Shown one piece after another: positions 16,083-24,574 of a DNA stretch of 64,000 nucleotides (its first letter is position 1; the number at the start of each line of letters is the position of its first letter). Both the position numbers and the translations under genes were made by a program. Source of the DNA: an uncultured Bacteroidales bacterium (lineage in GTDB: Bacteria > Bacteroidota > Bacteroidia > Bacteroidales > ML635J-15); contig CALDKB010000025.1 in the NCBI GenBank assembly GCA_937899245.1, positions 1 to 64,000 on the forward strand, read 5' to 3'. The notes under the pieces are model-generated. The model did not search any database. It was not told where the DNA came from and saw only the letters and a program-made list of their open reading frames with translations.

Positions 16083-17744
16083 TTAGAATGTACTTGAAAT
16101 TGATAATGCGAAACCGTTTGAAGCCGGAACGTGGCGGCAAACACCACCTACGCACATAACACCTTCGCGCTGCTTGCCGTAAGTTAATTGAATTCTATTT
16201 CCACCTTTCACATAACCGAATCCGACATTGAAATAGTGAACCCTAGCATCTACATCGGGATTGCCGTAGTTCCAGTTGTCGAAAACAGTGAAGAACCATT
16301 TCGGCATTGTAAACTCAAGTTGACCTAGCAACCAGTTGCCCTTATCCTGCTTTGTGAACATTGCCTGAACTTCAGCTTTCAATGCGTACTTGTCAGTAAT
16401 CTTGTAGGTTGCCTCCACAACACCGATATTTGCTTTTACATTGTCGTGTCCAGCCGTTCCCATAAGTACATTGTAGTTGTAGAACAAGTTCATGTAGGCA
16501 ATGTTGGTATACCATTTCTTCGACCATTTTTTAGAAATCTCAACATTTATATCCTGATAATACAGTTCGTTTCCGACTGCGAAAAGCGATGTGTTGTAGC
16601 CGTAAGTTCCTGTGGTTCCGATTGGAGTAGAATCGTCAATAGCTGTTTTCTTAATGTTATGCACGCGCGAATAGTTAAGCGTTACGGTTGTACCGTACTT
16701 TCCGCCAAGAGCAGTTCCCTTCTTGAACTTATAGAAGACTTCCGCCTTTGCGCCCCATTCGCCCATTGGCTGGCTAGCATACGGATAGAACGCTTGCAAT
16801 ACGTATGTGTAATTGCGGGTAATTTCGGGCAAATAGCTTATTGTAACATCAGAAAGAGTGGCGTTTCTGTCGGACCGAAGCGACATATTGTCAACCCATT
16901 TTGTCGAAAGTATTACGCCAAGACCTTTCTGCGAATATGTTGCGTTGATAAGGAATGCCTGTCCCGGACGATATATGAAATTATTGTCGGCAGATGGATC
17001 GTTTATCTTATATGCATATTCAGACACCAAGCTGAAGCCGGCATAAGCCAAGTTTATTCGTCCTGCGCCTGTAGCAACATTGTTAGGCAAATTATATATT
17101 GGATTATCTTCCTTCTGGTACTTGCTTACGAAGCTACCACCAATTCCGAAACGGAATTTTGCATCGTTAAGCGACTTTATCATGTCGTTGAATTGGATTT
17201 CGCCGTCAACGCCACGGATGATACCGTCGGACAATTCCCAGTAGTAGCGCTGCTTACCAATAACGCCCTTAATATTTACACCGGGCACTATAGTGTATTT
17301 TACACGTGCACCGAGAATGGCATTGTCGATGCCAAGTGATTTTTCCTCGTAAGAACGCAAGGTAAGACCATTACCGAACTGTTCGTAGAAATGACCAACA
17401 GAAACTTCGAGGTTATCGTTTGTAAAGTTTGCCCAATAGAAAGGCACACCGAAACCATCATTTTTACCTCCAGCATTAGAAAATCCCAGAAGAGTGTTGT
17501 AGTAACCCTCGAAACGTACACCAGCAGAGAATTTTCCATACGAGATCATAAAGTTTGCATACGAGTTGGACAGCAATCGTTCATCAACAGCCGTAGCACC
17601 AATCTTTTCATCCTCGAAATAATATTGCAAATCGCTCTGGAAATTACCAGACACATTGAATTTGTTCTCGGTCTTGCCATCGTTTTGTGCAAAAAGCGAA
17701 GCAATAGCAAACGAAAACAAAAAAAGGCATAAAGTCTTTCTCAT
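16083..17744 (-). CDS. DUF6029 family outer-membrane beta-barrel protein
   Basis: A 553-residue protein with a signal peptide ending near ASLFAQ (residue 20) and a barrel of many Tyr- and Asn-rich strands, for example FNVSGNFQSDLQYYFED, VSVGHFYEQFGNGLTLRSYEEK and a C-terminal FALSISSTF. These fit the DUF6029 family; its role is unknown. It sits between a thioredoxin-like gene and an Omp28 lipoprotein, suggesting a joint envelope function. Confidence 0.85.
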   Translation of the reverse strand: MRKTLCLFLFSFAIASLFAQNDGKTENKFNVSGNFQSDLQYYFEDEKIGATAVDERLLSNSYANFMISYGKFSAGVRFEGYYNTLLGFSNAGGKNDGFGVPFYWANFTNDNLEVSVGHFYEQFGNGLTLRSYEEKSLGIDNAILGARVKYTIVPGVNIKGVIGKQRYYWELSDGIIRGVDGEIQFNDMIKSLNDAKFRFGIGGSFVSKYQKEDNPIYNLPNNVATGAGRINLAYAGFSLVSEYAYKINDPSADNNFIYRPGQAFLINATYSQKGLGVILSTKWVDNMSLRSDRNATLSDVTISYLPEITRNYTYVLQAFYPYASQPMGEWGAKAEVFYKFKKGTALGGKYGTTVTLNYSRVHNIKKTAIDDSTPIGTTGTYGYNTSLFAVGNELYYQDINVEISKKWSKKWYTNIAYMNLFYNYNVLMGTAGHDNVKANIGVVEATYKITDKYALKAEVQAMFTKQDKGNWLLGQLEFTMPKWFFTVFDNWNYGNPDVDARVHYFNVGFGYVKGGNRIQLTYGKQREGVMCVGGVCRHVPASNGFALSISSTF

Positions 17745-17764
17745 CTATTTGAATTGTTTTTAAA

Positions 17765-17795
17765 AAAATTGCATCTGCATGACATACATGCAGAT
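17765..17795 (-). terminator. Intrinsic terminator between tlpA-like gene and DUF6029 gene
   Basis: ATCTGCATG (17773-17781) and CATGCAGAT (17787-17795) form a perfect 9-bp stem with a 5-nt loop. On the minus strand it is followed by GC and then AATTTTTTT. It should end or reduce transcription from the thioredoxin gene into the DUF6029 cluster. Confidence 0.75.
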
Positions 17796-17820
17796 ACAAC
17801 TTTTCCCATTAAATAATTTT

Positions 17821-18327
17821 CTATTCTTTGATTTCTTCGCCTGCGGCAACCTTCTTGATGTTCTCGAAAGTTACGGTTTCGTCACCTTCAAGGTAAGAAG
17901 TGTGCTGCCAAGCAACATTGCCCTTGCCATCTAGCAAGAATGAATGAGGCACATTGTTAACGTTCATGGCACGCTTGAAATCGCCGTTTGTGTCAAGATA
18001 TACGTCGAATTCCCACCCACGAGCATTTACGAAAGGACCTACAGAGTTGGTGCTACGCGCATCGTCAATTGAAATCGCAATAACCTTAACTCCAGTTTCA
18101 TCGGCCCAATCTTCATAGGCCTCGTTAAATGCAGTCAATTCCTTTATGCACGGCTTACACCATGTAGCAAAGAAACAAACCATGACAGGCTTTCCATCAT
18201 TCTGGATAATGTCTTGTGTGTTAACCACTTTGCCATTCAAATCCTTAACCTGAACCTGTGGCACTTCCTGTGCGAACATGCATGCTCCAATCAAAAGAGC
18301 AAACATAACCAATAATAACCTTTTCAT
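17821..18327 (-). CDS. TlpA-like periplasmic thioredoxin
   Basis: A 168-residue secreted thiol-disulfide protein. The active site WCKPC (Cys57, Cys60) is in FFATWCKPCIKELTAF, and the cis-proline region is NVNNVPHSFLLD. The start at 18327 gives a signal peptide ending near MFAQ; an ATG at 18333 and a longer frame are alternatives. LIGAC also resembles a lipobox, so it could be a lipoprotein. It probably reduces or oxidises extracytoplasmic partners; the neighbouring Omp28 protein with CGNC is a candidate. Confidence 0.9.
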   Translation of the reverse strand: MKRLLLVMFALLIGACMFAQEVPQVQVKDLNGKVVNTQDIIQNDGKPVMVCFFATWCKPCIKELTAFNEAYEDWADETGVKVIAISIDDARSTNSVGPFVNARGWEFDVYLDTNGDFKRAMNVNNVPHSFLLDGKGNVAWQHTSYLEGDETVTFENIKKVAAGEEIKE

Positions 18328-18381
18328 AAGCATTTCTTTAGCTGTTACAAAAAACAAAGGTAACACTTTTGTAAAATTATA

Positions 18382-18412
18382 TTGCATGGCATACAATTTT
18401 TTTTTATTTTTG
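18382..18412 (+). promoter_or_regulatory. Bacteroidetes-type promoter for the T9SS cargo gene
   Basis: TTG (18382-18384) is followed after 20 nt by TATTTTTG (18405-18412), matching TTG-N19/20-TAnnTTTG. A divergent -7-like TACCTTTG for the thioredoxin gene (18362-18355) lies about 20 bp away, so the two genes share a control region. Confidence 0.65.
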
Positions 18413-18429
18413 CGAAAAATTTTAATGTC

Positions 18430-19149
18430 ATGAAACGTGTATTTATACTAATCACTATCCTAACTGCTTGCTTATCACAGATGTTTGCTCAGTTAGCTAT
18501 TACAAACCAAGGCGGTGATAATATTGCTAATACAACAATAAATATTGCTCCCAACGGAGAACTTTCTTTTTATGTAAAGAACACATCTTCAGAAACCATT
18601 TCAAATATCAAGGCATATTTGAGAGTACAAGATGGTGACTATTATAATGGTGCCGTATATTACGACAGCGAAAGCGAATCGGCTGGTGATGCTGATGCAG
18701 ACTGGAGTTTCTGCTCTACTTCATGCGGACTTAACGGCGGCTGTCCAAAATTCCAATTAGCACCAGATGCTCAGCAGGAAATTCACTTGGCATTTAAAGC
18801 TATAAACCATTTTGTTGACTATACGGTATTTGTATATCCTACAGGTGATGAGCAGTCTGCAGTATCTTTCAAATTGCATCCTGTAACAACTGGAATCGCA
18901 AATGTTTCTTCAAATGTATTGAACGTTTATCCTAGTCCAGCAGACGAAAGCTTCACCATTGAAAACGGATTCGGCAAAAACTGCAGCATTGAAATCTACA
19001 ACGTTCTCGGACAGATGGTAAAACGCATTTCTAACGACAGCAACCGTGTTTCGGTTAACTGCAGCACTTGGAAGAACGGTTACTATGTATGTCGCGCCGT
19101 TAAGGACGGAAAAATTGAAAAGACAATAAAGATTGTCATCGCTCACTAA
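18430..19149 (+). CDS. Small secreted protein with T9SS type A sorting domain
   Basis: A 239-residue protein starting at the ATG at 18430, after a strong promoter; the signal peptide ends near MFAQ (residue 20). The central domain (about 21-155) is beta-rich with a cluster of three Cys in FCSTSCGLNGGC. The C-terminal 75 residues are a type A T9SS signal: VYPSPADESFTIEN, IEIYNVLGQMVKRI, WKNGYYVCRAVKDGK and a basic end. The protein should be exported across the outer membrane and attached to the cell surface or released. Its specific function is unknown. Confidence 0.9.
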   Translation: MKRVFILITILTACLSQMFAQLAITNQGGDNIANTTINIAPNGELSFYVKNTSSETISNIKAYLRVQDGDYYNGAVYYDSESESAGDADADWSFCSTSCGLNGGCPKFQLAPDAQQEIHLAFKAINHFVDYTVFVYPTGDEQSAVSFKLHPVTTGIANVSSNVLNVYPSPADESFTIENGFGKNCSIEIYNVLGQMVKRISNDSNRVSVNCSTWKNGYYVCRAVKDGKIEKTIKIVIAH

Positions 19150-19171
19150 GAATTACTTTATCAATTGAAAT

Positions 19172-19197
19172 AGCCTCCAATTTCGGGGGCTTTTTTT
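19172..19197 (+). terminator. Terminator of the T9SS cargo gene
   Basis: AGCCTCC and GGGGGCT pair around AATTTC (one G-U), followed by seven T. It ends just before the ATG of the next small gene. Confidence 0.8.
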
Positions 19198-19202
19198 ATA
19201 AC

Positions 19203-19496
19203 ATGAAATACCTAAAATTAATTCTCGCCGCATTGTTGATTGCCTGCTTGGCTCCTATGCCTTACGGATACTATATATTCGTTAGGTTCGCGGCAATGGT
19301 GCTGTTTGTTGTATTTGCTTTTGCCGATAAGAGAATCAGGGGAAACAAGGCTCTTTTTATCACTTGCCTTGTTCTCGCCTTGCTATTCCAACCTTTTTTG
19401 AAACTGCCGCTAGGACGAACAATGTGGAATATAGTAGATGTCGCTGTTGCAATATTCCTCATCTGGCAATTCATTATTGACCAAAAGCACAAATAA
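19203..19496 (+). CDS. Small integral membrane protein (DUF6804-like)
   Basis: A 97-residue very hydrophobic protein with about four membrane helices (around 5-22, 26-42, 50-66, 72-90) and a basic end. It resembles the uncharacterised family DUF6804 in size and pattern; I am not certain. The start codon lies immediately after the preceding terminator. Confidence 0.65.
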   Translation: MKYLKLILAALLIACLAPMPYGYYIFVRFAAMVLFVVFAFADKRIRGNKALFITCLVLALLFQPFLKLPLGRTMWNIVDVAVAIFLIWQFIIDQKHK

Positions 19497-19526
19497 AAAA
19501 ACAGCCGTCGAAAGAACGACGGCTGT
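19494..19526. terminator. Bidirectional terminator between the small membrane protein gene and nrdJ
   Basis: ACAGCCGTCG (19501-19510) pairs with CGACGGCTGT (19517-19526). An A-run on the left supplies the T-tail for the minus-strand ribonucleotide reductase gene. Confidence 0.85.
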
Positions 19527-19562
19527 AAAATTATATATAGGGACAGACTTTATTTTAGTATC

Positions 19563-22109
19563 CTATCCACATTTTGAATATCCGCAGCTGGTGCATTTAA
19601 CACAGCCGTCCTGATATACGAGCGTACCCTTCTGGCCGCATCCCGGACATTCCTGGGCATTGTCAACGGATGTTCCATTAGGAATGTAACGTTTTAAAGC
19701 ACGTGCAACACCGGCCTTCCATGTATTGATATTGTCGCTCAACTGCAACGAGGACACAAGCTTTACCACTTTCTCGATATCCATTCCGTGACGCAAAACG
19801 CCAGAGATTAACTTTGCATAGTTCCAGTACTCAGAATCGAAAATGTGCGACAGACCCTCGAATGTGGTTACATATCCATATTTGTTCTTGTACTGAAAAT
19901 CGTAATGCGCAGAACCATCTTCATGATCTATCTTTACTATCGCACCGTGCTCTATGGACTTAGGAATATTCAAAACGTCATCCTCGACACGTCCGGTAAA
20001 AATTTCGTATGGTCTACCATTAGCAAGGCCAATGAATGCAATCCAATTCTCCTTCTGGTTGCTGAATCTAACTATGTCGGCTTCCAAGACCTTTGGACGC
20101 TCGTGGATAATGGTAGAATCGCCCTTAGGCTTCTTTTTGTTGTCACCAGTCTTGGCATCAACGAGGACTCCGCTTCTGGAACCGTCGCGATAAACTGTTA
20201 CACCCTTGCAGCCACACTTCCATGCTTCGAAATAACAGTCTGCGACAACGTCTGCCGAAATATTGTTTGGCAAGTTGATTGTAACAGAAATGCTATGGTC
20301 AACCCACTTTTGGATTGCGCCTTGCATGCGAACCTTGTTTATGTAGTCGATATCGTTGGCGGTTGCCTTGTCGTATGGCGACTTGGCGATAATCTTTTCA
20401 ACTTCTGCCTCCGACAATTTCATCACCTCATCGAGATTATATCCGTTAACTTTAAGCCATTCTACAAACTTATGGTGATAAACGATATATTCCTCGAACT
20501 TTTCGCCTGTATCCGGATCAACGTAATCAACGCGCGAGTTAGGATCGTTAGGATTAATCTTTCTTCTACGCTTGTAGTAAACCTTAAATACCGGCTCGAT
20601 ACCTGAAGTAGTCTGGGTCATTATGCTTGTCGTGCCTGTAGGAGCTATTGTCAGCAATGCAATGTTACGGCGACCGTATTTCTGCATTTCGGCAACGAGC
20701 TCAGGATCAACAGACATAATTCTATTGATGAACGGATTATTCTTCTCGCGGTTTGCATCAAAGATTTTGAAAGCGCCACGTTCCTTAGCCAGCATAACGG
20801 AAGCTCGATATGCCTCAACAGCCAAAGTCTTCTGAACTTCAACAGCCATATTGTTTGCCTCGTCAGAACTGTATCTCATATTTAAAGCAGCAAGCATATC
20901 GCCCTCGGCGGTAATTCCGATACCCATACGACGACCTTCCTCGGCCTTGCGACGAATGTTTTCCCACAAACGTCTTTCCACCATCTTTATCTCCTCGTTT
21001 TCAGGGTCGGCGTTTATCTTTGCTAAAATCGAGTCTATCTTTTCGAGTTCAAGGTCGATTATATCATCCATAATGCGCTGTGCATAATGAACGTGCTTCT
21101 TGAACTTGTCGAAATTGAACTTTGCCTTTGGAGTGAAAGGATTGTCAACATAAGAATATAGGTTGATAGCCAGCAGACGACAAGAATCGTATGGACAAAG
21201 AGGAATTTCTCCGCAAGGATTGGTAGAAACAGTACGGTAGCCGAGGTCTGCATAGCAGTCGGGAACCGACTCGCGAATAATAGTGTCCCAGAACAGGATT
21301 CCAGGTTCAGCCGAAGCCCATGCGTTATGTACTATTTTCTTCCATATACGTTCAGGATCGGTAGCCTTTATGCAAGTAGGATTATCGGAATCGATAGGAT
21401 ACTGCTGAATGAAATCCTTGTGGTCGATAAGCGCCTGCATGAAATCATCGGTTATTTTAACCGACACATTAGCAGCAGTAACCTTACCGGCAATAAGTTT
21501 AGCATCAATAAAATCCTCGCTATCTGGATGCTTGATTGACACGCTTAGCATCAAGGCTCCGCGACGTCCGTCCTGAGCCACCTCGCGTGTTGTATTTGAA
21601 TATCGTTCCATAAATGGCACAATACCAGTAGAAGTGAGTGCAGAATTCTTTACTGGAGAACCTGCAGGGCGCAAGTGCGACAAGTCGTGGCCTACTCCGC
21701 CACGGCGTTTCATCAACTGCACTTGTTCCTGGTCAATCTTCATGATGCCACCGTATGAATCGGTATTGCCTTCGTTACCTATAACAAAACAATTTGACAA
21801 CGATACAATCTGCATGTCGTTGCCAATTCCCGACATTGGACCACCTTGCGGAACTATATACTTGAAATCCTTGAACAAGTCGAAAAAAACTTTTTCGTCA
21901 ACAGGATTAGCATATTTATTCTCTATACGAGCAATTTCAGAAGCAAGGCGATGATGCATGTCGTCCGGAATTCTTTCATACAGATTGCCATCCGAATCCT
22001 TTAGAGCATACTTGGTCAGCCAAACGCGTGCAGCCAACTGGTCACCATCAAAATATTTCTCGGCGAACGGTTGTGCGTCTTCCATTTTATACGTATTTTT
22101 CTGTTCCAT
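19563..22109 (-). CDS. nrdJ: Adenosylcobalamin-dependent ribonucleotide reductase (class II)
   Basis: Converts ribonucleotides to deoxyribonucleotides using vitamin B12, with or without oxygen. The 848-residue protein shows KRRGGVGHDLSHLRPAG, the NPCGEIPL motif with its conserved Cys, IAPTGTTSIM, and a C-terminal zinc ribbon (CPGCG and CTSCG) in the last 30 residues, with the usual redox Cys pair at the end. The ATG at 22109 is chosen; the open frame extends 13 codons further. The gene ends at a bidirectional terminator. No cobalamin riboswitch was found upstream. Confidence 0.95.
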   Translation of the reverse strand: MEQKNTYKMEDAQPFAEKYFDGDQLAARVWLTKYALKDSDGNLYERIPDDMHHRLASEIARIENKYANPVDEKVFFDLFKDFKYIVPQGGPMSGIGNDMQIVSLSNCFVIGNEGNTDSYGGIMKIDQEQVQLMKRRGGVGHDLSHLRPAGSPVKNSALTSTGIVPFMERYSNTTREVAQDGRRGALMLSVSIKHPDSEDFIDAKLIAGKVTAANVSVKITDDFMQALIDHKDFIQQYPIDSDNPTCIKATDPERIWKKIVHNAWASAEPGILFWDTIIRESVPDCYADLGYRTVSTNPCGEIPLCPYDSCRLLAINLYSYVDNPFTPKAKFNFDKFKKHVHYAQRIMDDIIDLELEKIDSILAKINADPENEEIKMVERRLWENIRRKAEEGRRMGIGITAEGDMLAALNMRYSSDEANNMAVEVQKTLAVEAYRASVMLAKERGAFKIFDANREKNNPFINRIMSVDPELVAEMQKYGRRNIALLTIAPTGTTSIMTQTTSGIEPVFKVYYKRRRKINPNDPNSRVDYVDPDTGEKFEEYIVYHHKFVEWLKVNGYNLDEVMKLSEAEVEKIIAKSPYDKATANDIDYINKVRMQGAIQKWVDHSISVTINLPNNISADVVADCYFEAWKCGCKGVTVYRDGSRSGVLVDAKTGDNKKKPKGDSTIIHERPKVLEADIVRFSNQKENWIAFIGLANGRPYEIFTGRVEDDVLNIPKSIEHGAIVKIDHEDGSAHYDFQYKNKYGYVTTFEGLSHIFDSEYWNYAKLISGVLRHGMDIEKVVKLVSSLQLSDNINTWKAGVARALKRYIPNGTSVDNAQECPGCGQKGTLVYQDGCVKCTSCGYSKCG

Positions 22110-22455
22110 TTCAACAATTTTTGGGATTGCTAAATTACAACTTATCAATATTTGATACTTTTGATGTTATCAACACCCACTTTTTGCAGAACGGCAACCA
22201 TCAATAAGCTATTGATGATCAACGCAATAACAAGAAACAAAACTTTTTTAACGGAAAATATCAACAAGCTCGAATGCTTGATAAATAAAGCTTTTTAAAG
22301 CCTAAATACAATTTTGTTAACAAGAGTAAGACTGATAATCGCGCACAAACGCACAAGCTTTATAAATTATTGATATTCAACATATAGCAACTATCCAAAC
22401 AAAAAAACAGAAAAAGAAATTAACAAGAAAAACTATCGTGCCGATATCAACATAA
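22110..22455. other. AT-rich upstream region of nrdJ
   Basis: No gene is supported. The region repeats motifs close to the DnaA box: TTATCAACA at 22167-22175 and ATATCAACA at about 22258-22266 and 22444-22452. It may carry the nrdJ promoter, but no clear TAnnTTTG promoter or riboswitch was identified. Confidence 0.4.
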
Positions 22456-22923
22456 TCAGTTTTTTTCTGATATTTTCTCTGCGACTATTCTTGCGGCGCA
22501 TGCGACATATTCCACACATGGACGTTTTTTGTAGAATTCAGGAGTACGTTGTGATGGCTCCGGCGATTCTTTTGTAGCATCAGGCAAACCAAGCAAACGA
22601 CGACAGACGATATCGCCATTTTCGGAGCGAAACTTTTCGGCAAACTCCTGAACAAGAGCATAGTTACGGGTACGAGCATTATGGTCGGAAGGATCGTCGG
22701 ATGGAGAAATGAAACCGGCACACATTGCCATCCCGCAAACAGTTCCACAAACTTCACGCATACGACCTATACCTCCGCCAAAGGAAGCCGAAACTTTTGC
22801 CGCCTGCTCGTTATCGAATCCAAAATCTTCGGCAAAAGCCATAAAAACCGACTGCGCACAATTATATCCAGCCCTGAAATATGAAACTGCCAAATTTACT
22901 TTTTCCTCAACGTAAGTTTCCAT
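22456..22923 (-). CDS. C_GCAxxG_C_C family protein
   Basis: A 155-residue protein of the redox or metal-binding-like family named for its cysteine pattern. NCAQSVFMAFAEDFG precedes SFGGGIGRMREVCGTVCGMAMCAGF, and a late Cys lies in VEYVACAARIVAEK. The ATG at 22923 is chosen; the upstream open frame has no start-like context. A -7-like TATCTTTG lies at 22946-22939. The molecular function of the family is not established. Confidence 0.88.
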   Translation of the reverse strand: METYVEEKVNLAVSYFRAGYNCAQSVFMAFAEDFGFDNEQAAKVSASFGGGIGRMREVCGTVCGMAMCAGFISPSDDPSDHNARTRNYALVQEFAEKFRSENGDIVCRRLLGLPDATKESPEPSQRTPEFYKKRPCVEYVACAARIVAEKISEKN

Positions 22924-23057
22924 GATATATTTTTTTGGCAAAGATAAGGAAAGTTTCCGTGTTTCATACCGACGCAAGTACACAGTTTTAACACATTGAT
23001 TTACACGATAATACCAAACCAAATATTTAGGAATTACCAGAAGCTATGCAAGCATTT

Positions 23058-23089
23058 GTTATTCACATCCTCAGTTTAATAATATCCAC
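23058..23089. other. Two DnaA-box-like motifs upstream of mpl
   Basis: TTATTCACA (23058-23066) matches the DnaA box consensus TTWTNCACA, and ATATCCACA (23081-23089) differs at one position. They lie in the 229-bp gap between two divergent genes. Whether they are functional is unknown. Confidence 0.25.
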
Positions 23090-23152
23090 AGATGGCGAAC
23101 ATTATGGGAGTACAAAATTGTTATACTCGCATAAAATTTAAAAACACAAAAG

Positions 23153-24505
23153 ATGAGAATACATTTCATAGCAATTGGTGGCGCTGCTATGCACAACCTT
23201 GCAATGGCGCTTAAGAAAAAGGGGTACGATGTTAGCGGTTCTGACGATGAGATTTTTGAACCATCACGTTCACGACTTGAAGCTTACGGACTTCTGCCAA
23301 AAGACTTTGGCTGGCATCCAGAAAACATAACGAACGATATCGACATTGTAATCCTAGGAATGCACGCCCGCAAGGATAATCCGGAACTTGTCCGCGCACA
23401 GGAACTGGGACTCAAGATATGTTCCTATCCTGAATATCTCTACGAGCAGACAAAGGACAAGATGCGCGTTGTAGTTGGCGGAAGCCACGGCAAAACCACA
23501 ATAACATCAATGATTATGCATGTGCTACGAAAAGCAAACCTTGGATTCGACTATATGGTTGGTGCCAACATCAAGGGCTTCGACACAATGGTAAACCTCG
23601 AGGACAAGAACCGCGTAGCCATTTTCGAAGGCGACGAATATTTGTCATCACCTATCGACTTGACGCCAAAGTTCCACTGGTACAAACCGCATATTGCTGT
23701 TCTAACAGGAATTGCATGGGATCACATAAACGTTTTCCCTACTTTTCCAAAATATGTTGAACAGTTTGAAATATTCGTAAAATCAATCCAATATGGCGGC
23801 AATTTGTTCTGGTTTGAAGGCGATGAGAATTTGAAAAAAATAAGTCGGGCAAATCATGACATCAAGTCAGAATCGTACGGAAAGGTTGACGTTGTAGAGG
23901 AAGACGGCAAATACTGCATAGTTCGCGACGTAAAGAAATACGTTCTAAATGTTTTCGGCGACCACAATTTCCAGAATATCAATGCGGCATATAAGGTTTG
24001 CCAGAAACTTGGAGTTAAGGATGATATTTTCTGGCCGGCAATGGAAACTTTCGAAGGTGCGGCAAAACGACTTCAGTTAGTAAAGGAAACCAACGACTCG
24101 TCGTTCTACATCGACTTTGCACATGCTCCAAGCAAACTGAAAGCAACCGTTAGCGCATTAAAGCAAAAATACCCGACCCGCAAACTTATCGCATGCATCG
24201 AGCTTCACACTTTCAGCAGCTTGCAGAAGAATTTCATCCCACAGTACAATGGAGCAATGGAAAAAGCCGACACTGCAATCGTTTACTACAATCGCGATGT
24301 GCTTAAACACAAGCAGCTACCTGATATCCCGGAGGAATATGTAAAGGAATGTTTCGGCGGCAACGTAACAGTTTATACCGACACCGACAAACTGCAGGAC
24401 TATCTTCGTTCAACCGATTGCCACAACACAAACTACCTGATGATGAGCAGTGGCAATTTCAATGGTGTAGATTTCCCAAAATTTGCCGAAGAAATTGTAA
24501 AATAA
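23153..24505 (+). CDS. mpl: UDP-N-acetylmuramate-peptide ligase Mpl
   Basis: Recycles murein tripeptide by joining it to UDP-MurNAc. The 450-residue Mur ligase has an N-terminal Rossmann part (MRIHFIAIGGAAMHNLA), the ATP loop GGSHGKTTITSM near 108-119, EGDEYLSS, TGIAWDHINVFPTF and DFAHAPSKLKATV. The N-terminal GGAAMHN and the SDDEIFEPSR segment fit Mpl rather than MurC. It is a single-gene unit with its own terminator. Confidence 0.88.
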   Translation: MRIHFIAIGGAAMHNLAMALKKKGYDVSGSDDEIFEPSRSRLEAYGLLPKDFGWHPENITNDIDIVILGMHARKDNPELVRAQELGLKICSYPEYLYEQTKDKMRVVVGGSHGKTTITSMIMHVLRKANLGFDYMVGANIKGFDTMVNLEDKNRVAIFEGDEYLSSPIDLTPKFHWYKPHIAVLTGIAWDHINVFPTFPKYVEQFEIFVKSIQYGGNLFWFEGDENLKKISRANHDIKSESYGKVDVVEEDGKYCIVRDVKKYVLNVFGDHNFQNINAAYKVCQKLGVKDDIFWPAMETFEGAAKRLQLVKETNDSSFYIDFAHAPSKLKATVSALKQKYPTRKLIACIELHTFSSLQKNFIPQYNGAMEKADTAIVYYNRDVLKHKQLPDIPEEYVKECFGGNVTVYTDTDKLQDYLRSTDCHNTNYLMMSSGNFNGVDFPKFAEEIVK

Positions 24506-24528
24506 CGATAAACTAACACATACTTCAG

Positions 24529-24556
24529 GAGACGCAGGGATGCGTCTCTTTTTTTT
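24529..24556 (+). terminator. Terminator of mpl
   Basis: GAGACGCA (24529-24536), loop GGGA, TGCGTCTC (24541-24548), followed by eight T. Confidence 0.9.
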
Positions 24557-24574
24557 GCCGGTTAGCAAGCCAAG

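Noticed and set aside
16446..17339. 297-codon plus-strand frame opposite the DUF6029 gene
   Set aside because: Antisense shadow of a real gene, with Cys-rich, unlikely composition.
19845..20606. 253-codon plus-strand frame opposite nrdJ
   Set aside because: Antisense shadow of a well-conserved gene.
22110..22455. Cobalamin riboswitch upstream of the B12-dependent reductase
   Set aside because: No B12-box or multi-stem layout was found on the relevant strand.
22110..23152. Chromosomal replication origin
   Set aside because: DnaA-like boxes are few and imperfect, there is no dnaA gene or clear unwinding element, and skew could not be measured.
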